Positions 8,484-16,118 of a DNA stretch of 64,000 bases are shown here, piece by piece. This stretch comes from Novosphingobium taihuense (GTDB taxonomy: Bacteria; Pseudomonadota; Alphaproteobacteria; Sphingomonadales; Sphingomonadaceae). The notes beneath the pieces are model-generated. The model was not told the origin of the DNA and ran no database searches. It worked only from the letters and a program-made list of their open reading frames with translations. The stretch covers positions 558,001 to 622,000 of the forward strand of contig NZ_VLKJ01000001.1 in assembly GCF_007830315.1 (NCBI RefSeq). The letters run 5' to 3'. The stretch's first letter is position 1, and the number at the start of each line of letters is the position of its first letter. The translations under genes and the position numbers were made by a program.

Positions 8484-9800
8484 ATGGTCCCCCGTTATGC
8501 CCGCCCCGCCATGACCGCGATCTGGGAGCCGGAAGCGCGCTATCGCATCTGGTTCGAAATCGAGGCGCATGCGACCGAGAAGCTGGGCGAGCTGGGCGTG
8601 GTGCCACCTTCGGGCGCAAAGGCGCTGTGGGACTGGTGGGCAACCAACCCGACCATCGACGTTGCCGCGATCGACGCTATCGAAGCTGTGACGAAGCACG
8701 ACGTGATCGCCTTCCTCGACTGGGTGGCGCAGCAGGTCGGCCCTGAAGCGCGCTTCATGCACCAGGGCATGACCAGCTCGGACGTGCTCGACACCACGCT
8801 CAGCGTGCAGCTGGCGCGCGCATCTGATCTTCTGTTGGCAGACCTTGATGCGCTGCTCGAAGCGATCAAGCGCCGCGCCTTCGAACACAAGTACACGCCG
8901 ACCATCGGCCGCAGCCACGGCATCCATGCCGAACCGACTACCTTCGGCAAGAAGCTTGCCGAGGCCTATGCCGAGTTCACCCGCTGCCGCGCGCGCCTTG
9001 TTGCTGCACGCGCAGAAGTGGCGACGTGCGCAATTTCGGGCGCGGTGGGCACCTTTGCCAACATCGATCCCTCGGTCGAGGAATACGTGGCCGAGAAGCT
9101 GGGCCTTGAGGTCGAGCCGGTCTCGACCCAGGTGATCCCGCGTGATCGGCATGCGATGTTCTTTGCCACGCTTGGCGTGATCGCATCGTCGATCGAGCGC
9201 CTTGCCGTGGAGATCCGCCACCTGCAGCGCACCGAAGTGCTCGAGGCCGAGGAATACTTCTCGCCCGGCCAGAAGGGCTCGTCGGCAATGCCGCACAAGC
9301 GCAACCCGGTGCTGACAGAGAACCTGACCGGCCTGGCCCGCATGGTCCGCTCGGCAGTGACGCCTGCGCTGGAGAACGTGGCGCTGTGGCACGAGCGCGA
9401 CATCTCGCACTCTTCGGTCGAGCGCTTCATCGGTCCGGACGCGACGATCACGCTGGACTTCGCGCTCGCTCGCCTCACCTCGGTGGTCGACAAGCTCGTC
9501 ATCTACCCTGAGCGGATGCAGAAGAACCTCGACAAGATGGGCGGCCTTGTCCACTCGCAGCGCGTGCTGCTGGCATTGACGCAGGCGGGCCTCGAGCGCG
9601 ATGCCTCGTACCGTCTGGTGCAGCGCAACGCGATGAAGGTGTGGGAATCGGACGGACAGCTTTCGCTGATGGAACTGCTCAAGGCCGATCCGGAAGTGGC
9701 TGCGGTGCTGAGCGCGGAGCAGATCGAGGAGAAGTTCAACCTCGACTATCACTTCAAGGCCATCGACACGATCTTCGCGCGGGTATTCGGCGAAGTCTGA
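8484..9800 (+). CDS. purB: Adenylosuccinate lyase
   Basis: Cleaves SAICAR to AICAR and adenylosuccinate to AMP, two beta-eliminations of fumarate in purine synthesis. The 438-residue protein is full length and has the fumarase/aspartase superfamily signature GSSAMPHKRNP near residue 265 (catalytic Ser on the mobile loop), the GRSHGIHAEPTTFG segment holding the active-site His, and MTSSDVLDTT. The ATG at 8484 has GGAG about eight bases upstream. It is cytosolic, forming a homotetramer in known relatives. It stands alone between the acyltransferase and lapA, each separated by about 90 nt. Confidence 0.97.
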   Translation: MVPRYARPAMTAIWEPEARYRIWFEIEAHATEKLGELGVVPPSGAKALWDWWATNPTIDVAAIDAIEAVTKHDVIAFLDWVAQQVGPEARFMHQGMTSSDVLDTTLSVQLARASDLLLADLDALLEAIKRRAFEHKYTPTIGRSHGIHAEPTTFGKKLAEAYAEFTRCRARLVAARAEVATCAISGAVGTFANIDPSVEEYVAEKLGLEVEPVSTQVIPRDRHAMFFATLGVIASSIERLAVEIRHLQRTEVLEAEEYFSPGQKGSSAMPHKRNPVLTENLTGLARMVRSAVTPALENVALWHERDISHSSVERFIGPDATITLDFALARLTSVVDKLVIYPERMQKNLDKMGGLVHSQRVLLALTQAGLERDASYRLVQRNAMKVWESDGQLSLMELLKADPEVAAVLSAEQIEEKFNLDYHFKAIDTIFARVFGEV

Positions 9801-9842
9801 TCCTCCCTTCACATAAGCGCTTGCGGCGGGACTCGCCAAGAG

Positions 9843-9884
9843 CCGTGACCTGTCCTAACCATGTGATCAACGGACGGGTCACGG
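9843..9884 (+). promoter_or_regulatory. Long hairpin directly upstream of the lapA-pyrF ribosome binding site
   Basis: The 13 bases 9843-9855 (CCGTGACCTGTCC) pair with 9872-9884 (GGACGGGTCACGG), perfect apart from one U-G wobble, around a 16-nt loop. Only ten bases, containing the AAGG ribosome site, separate it from the lapA ATG. With no T-run it is not a standard terminator; a leader structure affecting lapA-pyrF translation or a 3' end for purB mRNA are both possible. Confidence 0.5.
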
Positions 9885-9894
9885 AGCGAAAGGC

Positions 9895-10212
9895 ATGAGG
9901 ATGCTGCGCACGATATTCTGGATAGCGGTGGTGGCCATTCTGGCCGCGTTCACCGCTGCCAACTGGCAACCTGTCGAAGTGCGGATCTGGGAAGGCCTGC
10001 TGCTGGAAACCCGGCTGCCGGTGCTGGTGATCATGGCCTTCCTGCTCGGCCTGGTGCCGACATGGCTGCTCTACCGCGCGACCCGCTGGCGCCTTACCCG
10101 CCGGATCGCGAGCCTTGAAACGTCATTGGGCGCCAAGGCCGCGCCGTCGCTTTCCTCAACCAATCTGGAAGCCGCGCAAGGCTCCGACACACGCATGAGC
10201 GAGACCCCGTGA
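9895..10212 (+). CDS. lapA: LapA family (DUF1049) inner-membrane protein
   Basis: A 105-residue protein with two membrane helices (about residues 5-22 and 42-60) joined by a short loop reading AANWQPVEVRIW, the conserved LapA motif with Asn-x-x-x-Val, then a cytoplasmic basic helix (RATRWRLTRRIASLETSL). LapA in E. coli works with LapB in controlling LPS synthesis; the tetratricopeptide partner is not visible here. The start is the ATG at 9895 behind GAAAGG. The gene is coupled to pyrF by a GTGA overlap, an arrangement I recall as common in sphingomonads and other alphaproteobacteria. Confidence 0.85.
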   Translation: MRMLRTIFWIAVVAILAAFTAANWQPVEVRIWEGLLLETRLPVLVIMAFLLGLVPTWLLYRATRWRLTRRIASLETSLGAKAAPSLSSTNLEAAQGSDTRMSETP

Positions 10213-10883
10213 GCAACCCGATCTACCTTGCCCTCGACCTGCCCCGGCTCGATGCCGCCATCGCGCTAGCCCAGAAGGTCAAGGGCCACGTTGGCGGGTT
10301 GAAGCTGGGGCTCGAGTTCTTCTGCGCGCATGGTCACCACGGCGTGCATGAAGTGGCCAAGGTGGGTCTGCCGATCTTCCTCGACCTGAAACTGCACGAC
10401 ATCCCGAACACGGTGGCGGGTGCTATGCAGTCAATCCACGTGCTGGAACCGGCGATCGTGACGATCCATGCCGGTGGCGGACGCGCGATGATGGAAGACG
10501 CCAAGGCGGCGGCCGGCGAGCATACCAAGGTCGTCGCCGTGACCGTGCTTACCAGCCTCGACGATGGAGACATGGCATCGATGGGCGTGGGCGGCTCGGC
10601 CTATGATCAGGCGCTGCGCCTAGCCGATCTGGCACAGGAAGCCGGGCTCGATGGCATCGTCTGTTCGGGGCACGAGGTGGCTGCGATCCACAAGCGCTGG
10701 AAGAAGGGCTACTTCGTTGTGCCCGGCCTTCGCCCCGCCGATGGCACGCTGGGCGACCAGAAGCGCGCCGTCACCCCGCGCGCCGCGCGCGATGCAGGCG
10801 CCAGCGTGCTGGTGATCGGCCGTCCGATCAGCCGCGCCGAGGACCCGGTCGCCGCCGCCCGCGCAATCGAAGCCACGCTCTGA
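10209..10883 (+). CDS. pyrF: Orotidine 5'-phosphate decarboxylase
   Basis: Last step of UMP synthesis, decarboxylating OMP. The 224-residue TIM barrel has the catalytic DxKxxD signature in FLDLKLHDIPNTV (Asp59, Lys61, Asp64), an N-terminal YLALDLP strand bearing the first active-site Asp, and the phosphate-binding GLRP...IGRPI C-terminal part. It starts with GTG at 10209, overlapping the lapA stop as GTGA, so its translation is probably coupled to lapA. GNAT follows after four bases, suggesting one transcript. Confidence 0.97.
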   Translation: MSNPIYLALDLPRLDAAIALAQKVKGHVGGLKLGLEFFCAHGHHGVHEVAKVGLPIFLDLKLHDIPNTVAGAMQSIHVLEPAIVTIHAGGGRAMMEDAKAAAGEHTKVVAVTVLTSLDDGDMASMGVGGSAYDQALRLADLAQEAGLDGIVCSGHEVAAIHKRWKKGYFVVPGLRPADGTLGDQKRAVTPRAARDAGASVLVIGRPISRAEDPVAAARAIEATL

Positions 10884-10887
10884 CAGC

Positions 10888-11391
10888 ATGATTCGCTTCC
10901 GGTTGGCAAAGGCGGCTGACGTTCCGGCGCTGCGAGCGCTTGTCGAAAGCGCCTATCGTGGCGAGAGCTCGAAGCGGGGCTGGACCAGTGAAGCCGATCT
11001 GCTCAATGACGAGCGGACGAGCAACGACGAACTGGCCGGAACGATTGCCTCGGAAGGCTCGCGCGTGTTGCTGGCGGAGATCGGCGGCAAGATCGCTGGC
11101 ACGGTGACGATCACAGACTTGGGCGAAGGCCGCGCCTATCTCGGCATGCTCTGCGTCGACCCGGACCTGCAGGCCCAAGGGCTTGGCCGCGCGCTGATCG
11201 CCGATGCCGAGGACATGGCGGCGGAGGTGTTCGGCGCGGCGGTCATGGAGATGACCGTGATCGATGCGCGGCCCGAACTGATCGCGTATTACGAACGCCG
11301 TGGTTATCTCCGCACGGGCGAGTCGCGGCCCTTTCCCAATGGGGGAGAGGACCGTTTCCGCATGGCGGTACTGGAACGAAGCCTGCGCTGA
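10888..11391 (+). CDS. GNAT family N-acetyltransferase
   Basis: A 167-residue single-domain acetyltransferase. The acetyl-CoA pyrophosphate loop is visible as QAQGLGRALI after the strand LGMLCVDP (motif A, R/Q-x-x-G-x-G), and the C-terminal part has YYERRGYLRTG, typical of motif B. The substrate cannot be told: GNAT members modify amines from antibiotics to protein N-termini. It starts four bases after the pyrF stop and likely shares the lapA-pyrF transcript. Confidence 0.85.
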   Translation: MIRFRLAKAADVPALRALVESAYRGESSKRGWTSEADLLNDERTSNDELAGTIASEGSRVLLAEIGGKIAGTVTITDLGEGRAYLGMLCVDPDLQAQGLGRALIADAEDMAAEVFGAAVMEMTVIDARPELIAYYERRGYLRTGESRPFPNGGEDRFRMAVLERSLR

Positions 11392-11460
11392 ACGGTTCAT
11401 CGCTGCGTAACGTCGGTTTGCCCACATCGTGCGGCAACGACACTTACGGGAGCTTCCCTG

Positions 11461-12216
11461 ATGAAACGTGCCTTACTTCTCGCCGCTGCCTGTGCAGCGC
11501 TTTCCCCATTTGCTGCAAGCGCGCAGACCCTCTCTTCCGGCCCTGTGGTCGGCGCAGGCAACACATTGTTGAGCATCTCGGCCGAGGGCAAGTCGGTCCG
11601 CACGCCGGACCTTGCCGTGTTCAGCGCAGGCGTCACGACGCAGGGCAAGACCGCAGGCGAAGCGCTGAGCGAGAATGCCCAGCGGATGACCGCGGTGATC
11701 GCCGCGCTGAGGAAGGCAGGCATTGCCGAGCGCGACATTCAGACGAGCAACCTTTCGGTCAATCCGGTCTATGGCCAGCCCAAGCGTCTGCCCGATGGCT
11801 CGTTCGAGCAAACCGATCCGGTGATCATAGGCTATCAGGCGACGAACCAGGTTTCGGTCCGCCAGCGCAAGCTCGACCAGTACGGCAAGGTCATCGACAC
11901 GCTCGTTTCGGCGGGCGCAAATCAGGTGAACGGCCCGGCATTCCAGATCGACAGCCCCGATGGGGCAATGGATGAGGCGCGCTTGGCGGCGATGAGCAAG
12001 GCTCGGGCCCGGGCTGACCTTTATGCGAAGGCTGCAGGCCTGCGCGTGGTGCGCGTGCTTTCGATCAGCGAGAACGGTGGCTGGGCACCGCCGCCCGCAC
12101 CGCCTCCGATGTTTGCGCGCGCGGACATGGCTTCTGCACCGAAAGCATCGCCGGTTGCGGCAGGCGAACTGGAAATGACCGTAACGGTCAACGTCAGCTA
12201 CGAACTGGCACAGTAA
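11461..12216 (+). CDS. SIMPL domain (DUF541) periplasmic protein
   Basis: A 251-residue secreted protein with a Sec signal peptide (MKRALLLAAACAALSPFAASA, cleavage near residue 21). The mature part has SIMPL/DUF541 features: ISAEGKSVRTPDLAVFSAGV at the start, then the alternating QRMTAVIAALRKAGIAERDIQTSNLSV segment, and a C-terminal ELEMTVTVNVSYEL strand. E. coli YggE is a member and is tied to oxidative-stress protection, but no enzyme activity is established. GGGAG lies upstream of the ATG. trpF follows 44 nt after its stop, behind a hairpin. Confidence 0.87.
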   Translation: MKRALLLAAACAALSPFAASAQTLSSGPVVGAGNTLLSISAEGKSVRTPDLAVFSAGVTTQGKTAGEALSENAQRMTAVIAALRKAGIAERDIQTSNLSVNPVYGQPKRLPDGSFEQTDPVIIGYQATNQVSVRQRKLDQYGKVIDTLVSAGANQVNGPAFQIDSPDGAMDEARLAAMSKARARADLYAKAAGLRVVRVLSISENGGWAPPPAPPPMFARADMASAPKASPVAAGELEMTVTVNVSYELAQ

Positions 12217-12230
12217 GGCCGAATTGACAG

Positions 12231-12260
12231 GTGCGGCGCGTGTCTCCTAACGCGCCGCAC
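12231..12260 (+). promoter_or_regulatory. Perfect 10-bp hairpin abutting the trpF start codon
   Basis: GTGCGGCGCG (12231-12240) and CGCGCCGCAC (12251-12260) are exact reverse complements around a 10-nt loop TGTCTCCTAA. The trpF ATG begins at the very next base, 12261, so no Shine-Dalgarno can sit between the hairpin and the start. The first arm also begins with an in-frame GTG that could extend TrpF by ten residues. No T-run follows, so a classical terminator is unlikely. Confidence 0.6.
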
Positions 12261-12905
12261 ATGCCTGCACCCGATATCAAGATCTGCGGAGTGACCACCC
12301 GCGATGCGCTTGCCGCGACGATCGAAGCGCGGGCGAGCCATGTCGGGTTCAATTTCTTCCCGCCTTCACCGCGCTTCCTCCAACTGACCGATGCACCAGC
12401 ACTGGCCACGCAGGCCGAAGGACGGCTGAAAAGGGTAGGCGTGTTCGTCGATGCCGACGATGCCGCCCTTGGCGATGCGGTTGCCGCCGCGCGGCTCGAT
12501 GTGATCCAGTTGCACGGCAAGGAAGACCCGGCACGGGCGGCGATGATCCGCGCCCGGTTCGGCAAGCCGGTCTGGAAGGTCATTTCGGTGGCAGGTCCCG
12601 GCGACGTCGCCAACGCGGACGCCTACGCAGGCGTTGCGGACTTCATCCTGTTCGACGCCAAGACGCCCAAGGGTGCGGCGCTTCCCGGCGGTCTTGGCCT
12701 TGCCTTCGATTGGGAACTGCTGCGCGCCTACAAAGGACCGCTGCCGTGGGGTCTGGCTGGCGGGTTGTCTTTGGCAAACGTGGCTGACGCAGTGCGCGGA
12801 ACCGGCACGACACTCGTGGACGTTTCCTCAGGCGTCGAGAGCGCACCGGGTGTGAAGGATGCCGACCGCATCCGCTCCTTCTGTTTCAACGCGCGCAACG
12901 CCTGA
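12261..12905 (+). CDS. trpF: Phosphoribosylanthranilate isomerase
   Basis: Third committed step of tryptophan synthesis: Amadori rearrangement of N-(5'-phosphoribosyl)anthranilate to CdRP. The 214-residue TIM barrel begins MPAPDIKICGVTT with the catalytic Cys in KICG, contains VQLHGKED, and ends with LAGGLSLANV and a phosphate-binding VDVSSGVES. The catalytic Asp is in FILFDAKTPKG. The start is set at the ATG at 12261 because the family begins a few residues before IKICG; a GTG at 12231 is in frame. It is separated from trpB here by a small minus-strand porin-like gene. Confidence 0.95.
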   Translation: MPAPDIKICGVTTRDALAATIEARASHVGFNFFPPSPRFLQLTDAPALATQAEGRLKRVGVFVDADDAALGDAVAAARLDVIQLHGKEDPARAAMIRARFGKPVWKVISVAGPGDVANADAYAGVADFILFDAKTPKGAALPGGLGLAFDWELLRAYKGPLPWGLAGGLSLANVADAVRGTGTTLVDVSSGVESAPGVKDADRIRSFCFNARNA

Positions 12906-12908
12906 ACG

Positions 12909-12938
12909 AAAACGGGCGACCTCTTTCGAGGCCGCCCG
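12909..12938 (-). terminator. Intrinsic terminator of the outer-membrane protein gene
   Basis: On the minus strand CGGGCGGCCTC pairs with GAGGTCGCCCG (one G-U wobble) around a GAAA tetraloop, followed by TTTT. It lies 27 nt past the 12966 stop. On the plus strand the same hairpin has one mismatch and no T-run, so it may only weakly stop trpF transcripts. Confidence 0.8.
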
Positions 12939-12965
12939 CTTCATTTCGCTTGTCGCGAAGTTCGA

Positions 12966-13424
12966 TCAGAACTTCACGCCGAGGCCAGCGACCACTGCGT
13001 CAAAGTCGGGGAAACCGTCGTTCACGAACGAGTGACGGTATTCAACCTTGCCGTAAAGCTTGCCGAACGAGTGCTGGTAGCCAGCGCCTGCAGTCCAGGT
13101 GCCATCGCACAGGTCGCAGTTTTCGGTGTTGTAGCCGCCAACTGCGTAGAGCTTGCCAGCTTCGGCGATCTTGGCACCGACGCGGCCGTTGAAGCCGAAG
13201 GTCACCTTGGTGCCGCTGGTGAGGATCTTGTCGGCGGTGATTTCCGCACCGACGAATGCCTTGTCACCGAGGTCGTAGTCGTAACCGGCAGCAACACCGG
13301 CGATCGCTTCGGTCTGACCGCTGCCCCAGACGGCGCCGCCGCGTGCTTCGACGCGAGCTTCGTTGGCGAGAGCCGGGGTAGCAGCAACAAGCGAGGCTGC
13401 GAGAGAGATAAGAACCAGACGCAT
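12966..13424 (-). CDS. Small outer-membrane beta-barrel protein
   Basis: A 152-residue exported protein: signal peptide MRLVLISLAASLVAATPALA (cleavage about residue 20), then alternating hydrophobic/polar strands such as AGVAAGYDYDL, AFVGAEITAD, VTFGFNGRVGAKI, LYAVGGYN and a final GLGVKF whose terminal Phe is the outer-membrane assembly signal. A Cys pair (ENCDLCDG) may bridge a surface loop. This fits the opacity/Ail-like eight-strand barrel group; no ligand or substrate can be inferred. AGGAG precedes the ATG by nine bases. It is inserted in reverse orientation between trpF and trpB with its own terminator. Confidence 0.8.
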   Translation of the reverse strand: MRLVLISLAASLVAATPALANEARVEARGGAVWGSGQTEAIAGVAAGYDYDLGDKAFVGAEITADKILTSGTKVTFGFNGRVGAKIAEAGKLYAVGGYNTENCDLCDGTWTAGAGYQHSFGKLYGKVEYRHSFVNDGFPDFDAVVAGLGVKF

Positions 13425-13806
13425 AGATTTTACTCCTGACTTTTTGGCCCCTTCTGTGAAGGTGGCGAGGCGTCAGGTAGGTCCGCACCAGTTCACTGAC
13501 AATGACGAAAATCACATAAAATTCAAATGGGAGAACAGTTGTGACATAGCTGCAACATTCGTCAGACTAACAAACCCTGTTACTTTTAGATTTACTTGCC
13601 CATTATAATAACGCCAAAAGGCGACCCCTTTCGGAGCCGCCTTCACGACGTTGCCAGAGCGATCTAGTCTGACCGAGATTGCCCGCACATGAACGGAACG
13701 TGCAGGTTGCCGCAACGCAGCATGGGATGTCTGCGCCGCCTCTGCCCCAAAGGTGCAGGCATTGCAAATCTGGACTTTCCGCAAAGCCTCTGCCAAGCGC
13801 GGGGCC
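13425..13806. other. 382-nt intergenic region between the outer-membrane protein gene and trpB
   Basis: This gap holds the divergent promoters of the barrel protein (minus) and trpB (plus). It is more AT-rich than its surroundings around 13500-13610. A TATAAT sequence occurs at 13604-13609 on the plus strand but without a good -35 at standard spacing. A minus-oriented terminator lies at 13616-13643. I found no leader peptide with tandem Trp codons or trp attenuator pointing towards trpB. Open frames crossing it run through the terminator and show no coding character. Confidence 0.6.
13616..13643 (-). terminator. Orphan minus-strand terminator in the trpB leader
   Basis: Reading the minus strand, AAGGCGGCTCC pairs with GGGGTCGCCTT (two G-U wobbles) around a GAAA tetraloop and runs into TTTT. 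It is nearly the twin of the terminator at 12909-12938. No minus-strand gene ends just before it, since the sequence on that side is the trpB leader and trpB itself. Confidence 0.65.
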
Positions 13807-15021
13807 ATGAACGCGCAGACTCCCAACAGCTTCCGCAACCAGCCCGACGAACGCGGCCACTTCGGCCAGTTCGGCGGTCGCTATGTCGCCGAAACGCTGA
13901 TGCCGCTGATCCTCGATCTTGAGCAGGAATATCGCAAGGCCAAGGCCGATCCGGCGTTCCAGGCAGAGTTCGACGACCTGCTGGAACACTATGTCGGCCG
14001 CCCCAGCCCGCTCTATTTCGCGCCCAGGCTGACGGAAGAGCTGGGTGGCGCCCAAGTCTGGTTCAAGCGCGACGAGCTGAACCACACCGGCGCGCACAAG
14101 ATCAACAACTGCATCGGCCAGATCCTGCTCGCCATGCGCATGGGCAAGACGCGGATCATCGCCGAGACCGGCGCTGGCCAGCACGGCGTGGCCACCGCCA
14201 CCGTCTGCGCGCGCTTCGGCCTGCCTTGCGTGATCTTCATGGGCGCAACCGACGTTGCCCGCCAGGCTCCCAATGTGTTCCGCATGAAGCTGCTGGGCGC
14301 GGAAGTCGTGCCGGTGACGGCGGGCGCGGGCACGCTCAAGGACGCGATGAACGAGGCGCTGCGCGACTGGGTGGCGAACGTGCACAACACGTTCTACATC
14401 ATCGGCACCGCAGCAGGTCCGCACCCCTATCCCGAACTGGTCCGCGATTTCCAGAGCGTGATCGGCAAGGAAGCGCGCGCCCAGATGCTCGCCCGCACCG
14501 GACGCCTGCCCGACGTGCTGGTTGCGGCCATTGGCGGCGGATCGAACGCCATCGGTCTGTTCCACCCGTTCCTCGACGATGCCAGCGTGAAAATGCTCGG
14601 CGTGGAAGCGGCGGGCCACGGGCTGGACAAGGAACATGCGGCCAGCCTTGCAGGCGGACGCCCCGGCATCCTCCACGGCAACAAGACCTACCTGCTGCAG
14701 GACGAGGACGGCCAGATAACCGAAGGCCACTCGATCAGCGCTGGCCTCGATTATCCCGGCATCGGGCCTGAGCATTCATGGCTCAAGGAAGTGGGCCGCG
14801 TCGATTATACCTCGGTGACCGACAAGGAAGCATTGGACGCGTTTCAGTTGCTCTGCCGCACTGAAGGCATCATCCCCGCGCTGGAACCTGCCCATGCGAT
14901 TGCAGCGGTTCAGAAGCTCGCGCCGACCATGGGCAAGGACCAGATCATCCTTGCCAACTTGTGCGGACGCGGAGACAAGGACATCTTCTCGGTCGCGGAG
15001 CATCTGGGGGTTTCGTTGTGA
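13807..15021 (+). CDS. trpB: Tryptophan synthase beta chain
   Basis: PLP enzyme joining indole and serine to give tryptophan; forms the alpha2beta2 complex with TrpA. The 404-residue protein starts at the ATG at 13807 ([20 protein letters not shown]) and has the conserved [13 protein letters not shown] entry, the PLP lysine in [10 protein letters not shown] (Lys98), [11 protein letters not shown] and the phosphate-binding GGGSNAIG loop. GGGG lies upstream as a modest ribosome site. Its stop overlaps the next gene as GTGA, so trpB, the small membrane gene and trpA are translationally linked. Confidence 0.97.
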   Translation: MNAQTPNSFRNQPDERGHFGQFGGRYVAETLMPLILDLEQEYRKAKADPAFQAEFDDLLEHYVGRPSPLYFAPRLTEELGGAQVWFKRDELNHTGAHKINNCIGQILLAMRMGKTRIIAETGAGQHGVATATVCARFGLPCVIFMGATDVARQAPNVFRMKLLGAEVVPVTAGAGTLKDAMNEALRDWVANVHNTFYIIGTAAGPHPYPELVRDFQSVIGKEARAQMLARTGRLPDVLVAAIGGGSNAIGLFHPFLDDASVKMLGVEAAGHGLDKEHAASLAGGRPGILHGNKTYLLQDEDGQITEGHSISAGLDYPGIGPEHSWLKEVGRVDYTSVTDKEALDAFQLLCRTEGIIPALEPAHAIAAVQKLAPTMGKDQIILANLCGRGDKDIFSVAEHLGVSL

Positions 15022-15308
15022 AAACGGATCGAAGGCTCGTTGCTGCGGCGCTATGCTGGATTGCCTCTCACATATTGTCTGGTGAGCAAATTCGATTTTT
15101 GTCGCTGACCCAATATGAGATAGCAAATTTAGGCGACCCCTGCACACGCATCAACGCAATCCGGCCTCATCTTGAATGTTTTAGTGAACCAACTGCAGCG
15201 CATCCCTACGCAATAATTCTTTTTGTCTCTTGGCTCTCCTTGTCGTTGATTGGTCTGACGCTGATTGGCTGGGCAATACTGAAACCACTGACAGGACTGC
15301 AGGAATGA
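15018..15308 (+). CDS. Unrecognised 96-residue membrane protein coupled between trpB and trpA
   Basis: The GTG at 15018 overlaps the trpB stop (GTGA) and the TGA at 15306 overlaps the trpA ATG (ATGA), so the frame fits exactly between the two synthase genes. The product has a basic start (MKTDRR), a moderately hydrophobic segment at about 7-20, a polar middle with Cys42 and Cys54, a clear membrane helix at about 63-88 ([19 protein letters not shown]) and a short tail. This suggests two helices with an outside loop. Codon use is visibly more AT-rich than trpB or trpA (ATA, TTA, TTT, AAT codons), hinting at recent origin or acquisition. I do not recognise a family. The double overlap argues that it is translated. 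Confidence 0.7.
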   Translation: MKTDRRLVAAALCWIASHILSGEQIRFLSLTQYEIANLGDPCTRINAIRPHLECFSEPTAAHPYAIILFVSWLSLSLIGLTLIGWAILKPLTGLQE

Positions 15309-16105
15309 CCCGCCTCTCAAACGCCTTCGCCAAGGGCCGTCCCGCCCTCGTCACTTTCGTCACGGGCGGCGACCCTACGCCTGACGCCACCGCCTCCATC
15401 CTCGACGCGCTTGTCGAAGGCGGCGCGGACGTGATCGAGCTGGGCATGCCGTTCACCGATCCGATGGCCGATGGCCCCGCAATCCAGTTGGCGAACCTGC
15501 GCAGCCTTGGCGCTGGCACCAAGACGGCAGACATCCTGCGCATCGCCACCGAGTTCCGCGCGCGTCATCCGGAAGTGCCGCTGGTGCTGATGGGCTATGC
15601 CAATCCGATGACCATCCGTGGGGCCGACTGGTTCGCCGCAGAATGCGTCAAGGCGGGCGTCGATGGCGTGATCTGCGTCGACATTCCGCCTGAGGAAGAT
15701 GCCGAGCTTGGCCCCGCCCTGCGCGATGCCGGCGTCTCGCTGATCCGCCTTGCCACGCCGACGACCGATGCCGCGCGGCTGCCCGCCGTGCTCGAAGGCT
15801 CGTCGGGCTTCCTGTATTACGTTTCGGTCGCCGGGATCACCGGCATGCAGCAGGCTGCGCAGGCTTCGATTGACGAAGCCGTGGCGCGGATCAAAGCTTC
15901 GGCGACGATCCCGGTGGCTGTCGGCTTTGGCGTGCGCACGCCGGAACAGGCCGGGGCCATTGCCAAGGTTGCCGATGGCGTCGTCGTCGGTTCGGCCTTT
16001 ATCGATCTCGTCGCACAACACGGCGCGGCTGCCGCTGGCCCGGTGAAGGAACTCACCGCCGCGCTTGCCGCCGCCGTCCACTCCGCCCGCAAGGGCGCAT
16101 TGTAA
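15305..16105 (+). CDS. trpA: Tryptophan synthase alpha chain
   Basis: Aldol cleavage of indole-3-glycerol phosphate to indole, which is channelled to TrpB. The 266-residue TIM barrel has the signature [18 protein letters not shown] with the catalytic pair Glu45 and Asp56 (E. coli Glu49/Asp60), the VDIPPEE loop and the phosphate-binding GFGVRTPEQ and GVVVGSA motifs. The ATG at 15305 overlaps the stop of the small membrane gene as ATGA rather than that of trpB. accD follows after 13 nt. Confidence 0.97.
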   Translation: MTRLSNAFAKGRPALVTFVTGGDPTPDATASILDALVEGGADVIELGMPFTDPMADGPAIQLANLRSLGAGTKTADILRIATEFRARHPEVPLVLMGYANPMTIRGADWFAAECVKAGVDGVICVDIPPEEDAELGPALRDAGVSLIRLATPTTDAARLPAVLEGSSGFLYYVSVAGITGMQQAAQASIDEAVARIKASATIPVAVGFGVRTPEQAGAIAKVADGVVVGSAFIDLVAQHGAAAAGPVKELTAALAAAVHSARKGAL

Positions 16106-16118
16106 GGATATTCCGGGC

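Noticed and set aside
7302..9839. Very long open frame (about 845 codons) on the minus strand
   Set aside because: It lies antisense to the acyltransferase and purB, both firmly identified. Its product is low-complexity Arg/His/Gln-rich, typical of a complementary frame in high-GC DNA.
13616..13806. Trp attenuator controlling trpB
   Set aside because: The terminator there points away from trpB, and no leader peptide with consecutive Trp codons is present.
13512..13838. 108-codon minus-strand frame upstream of trpB
   Set aside because: It runs through the terminator at 13616-13643 and overlaps the trpB start; no family resemblance or ribosome site.
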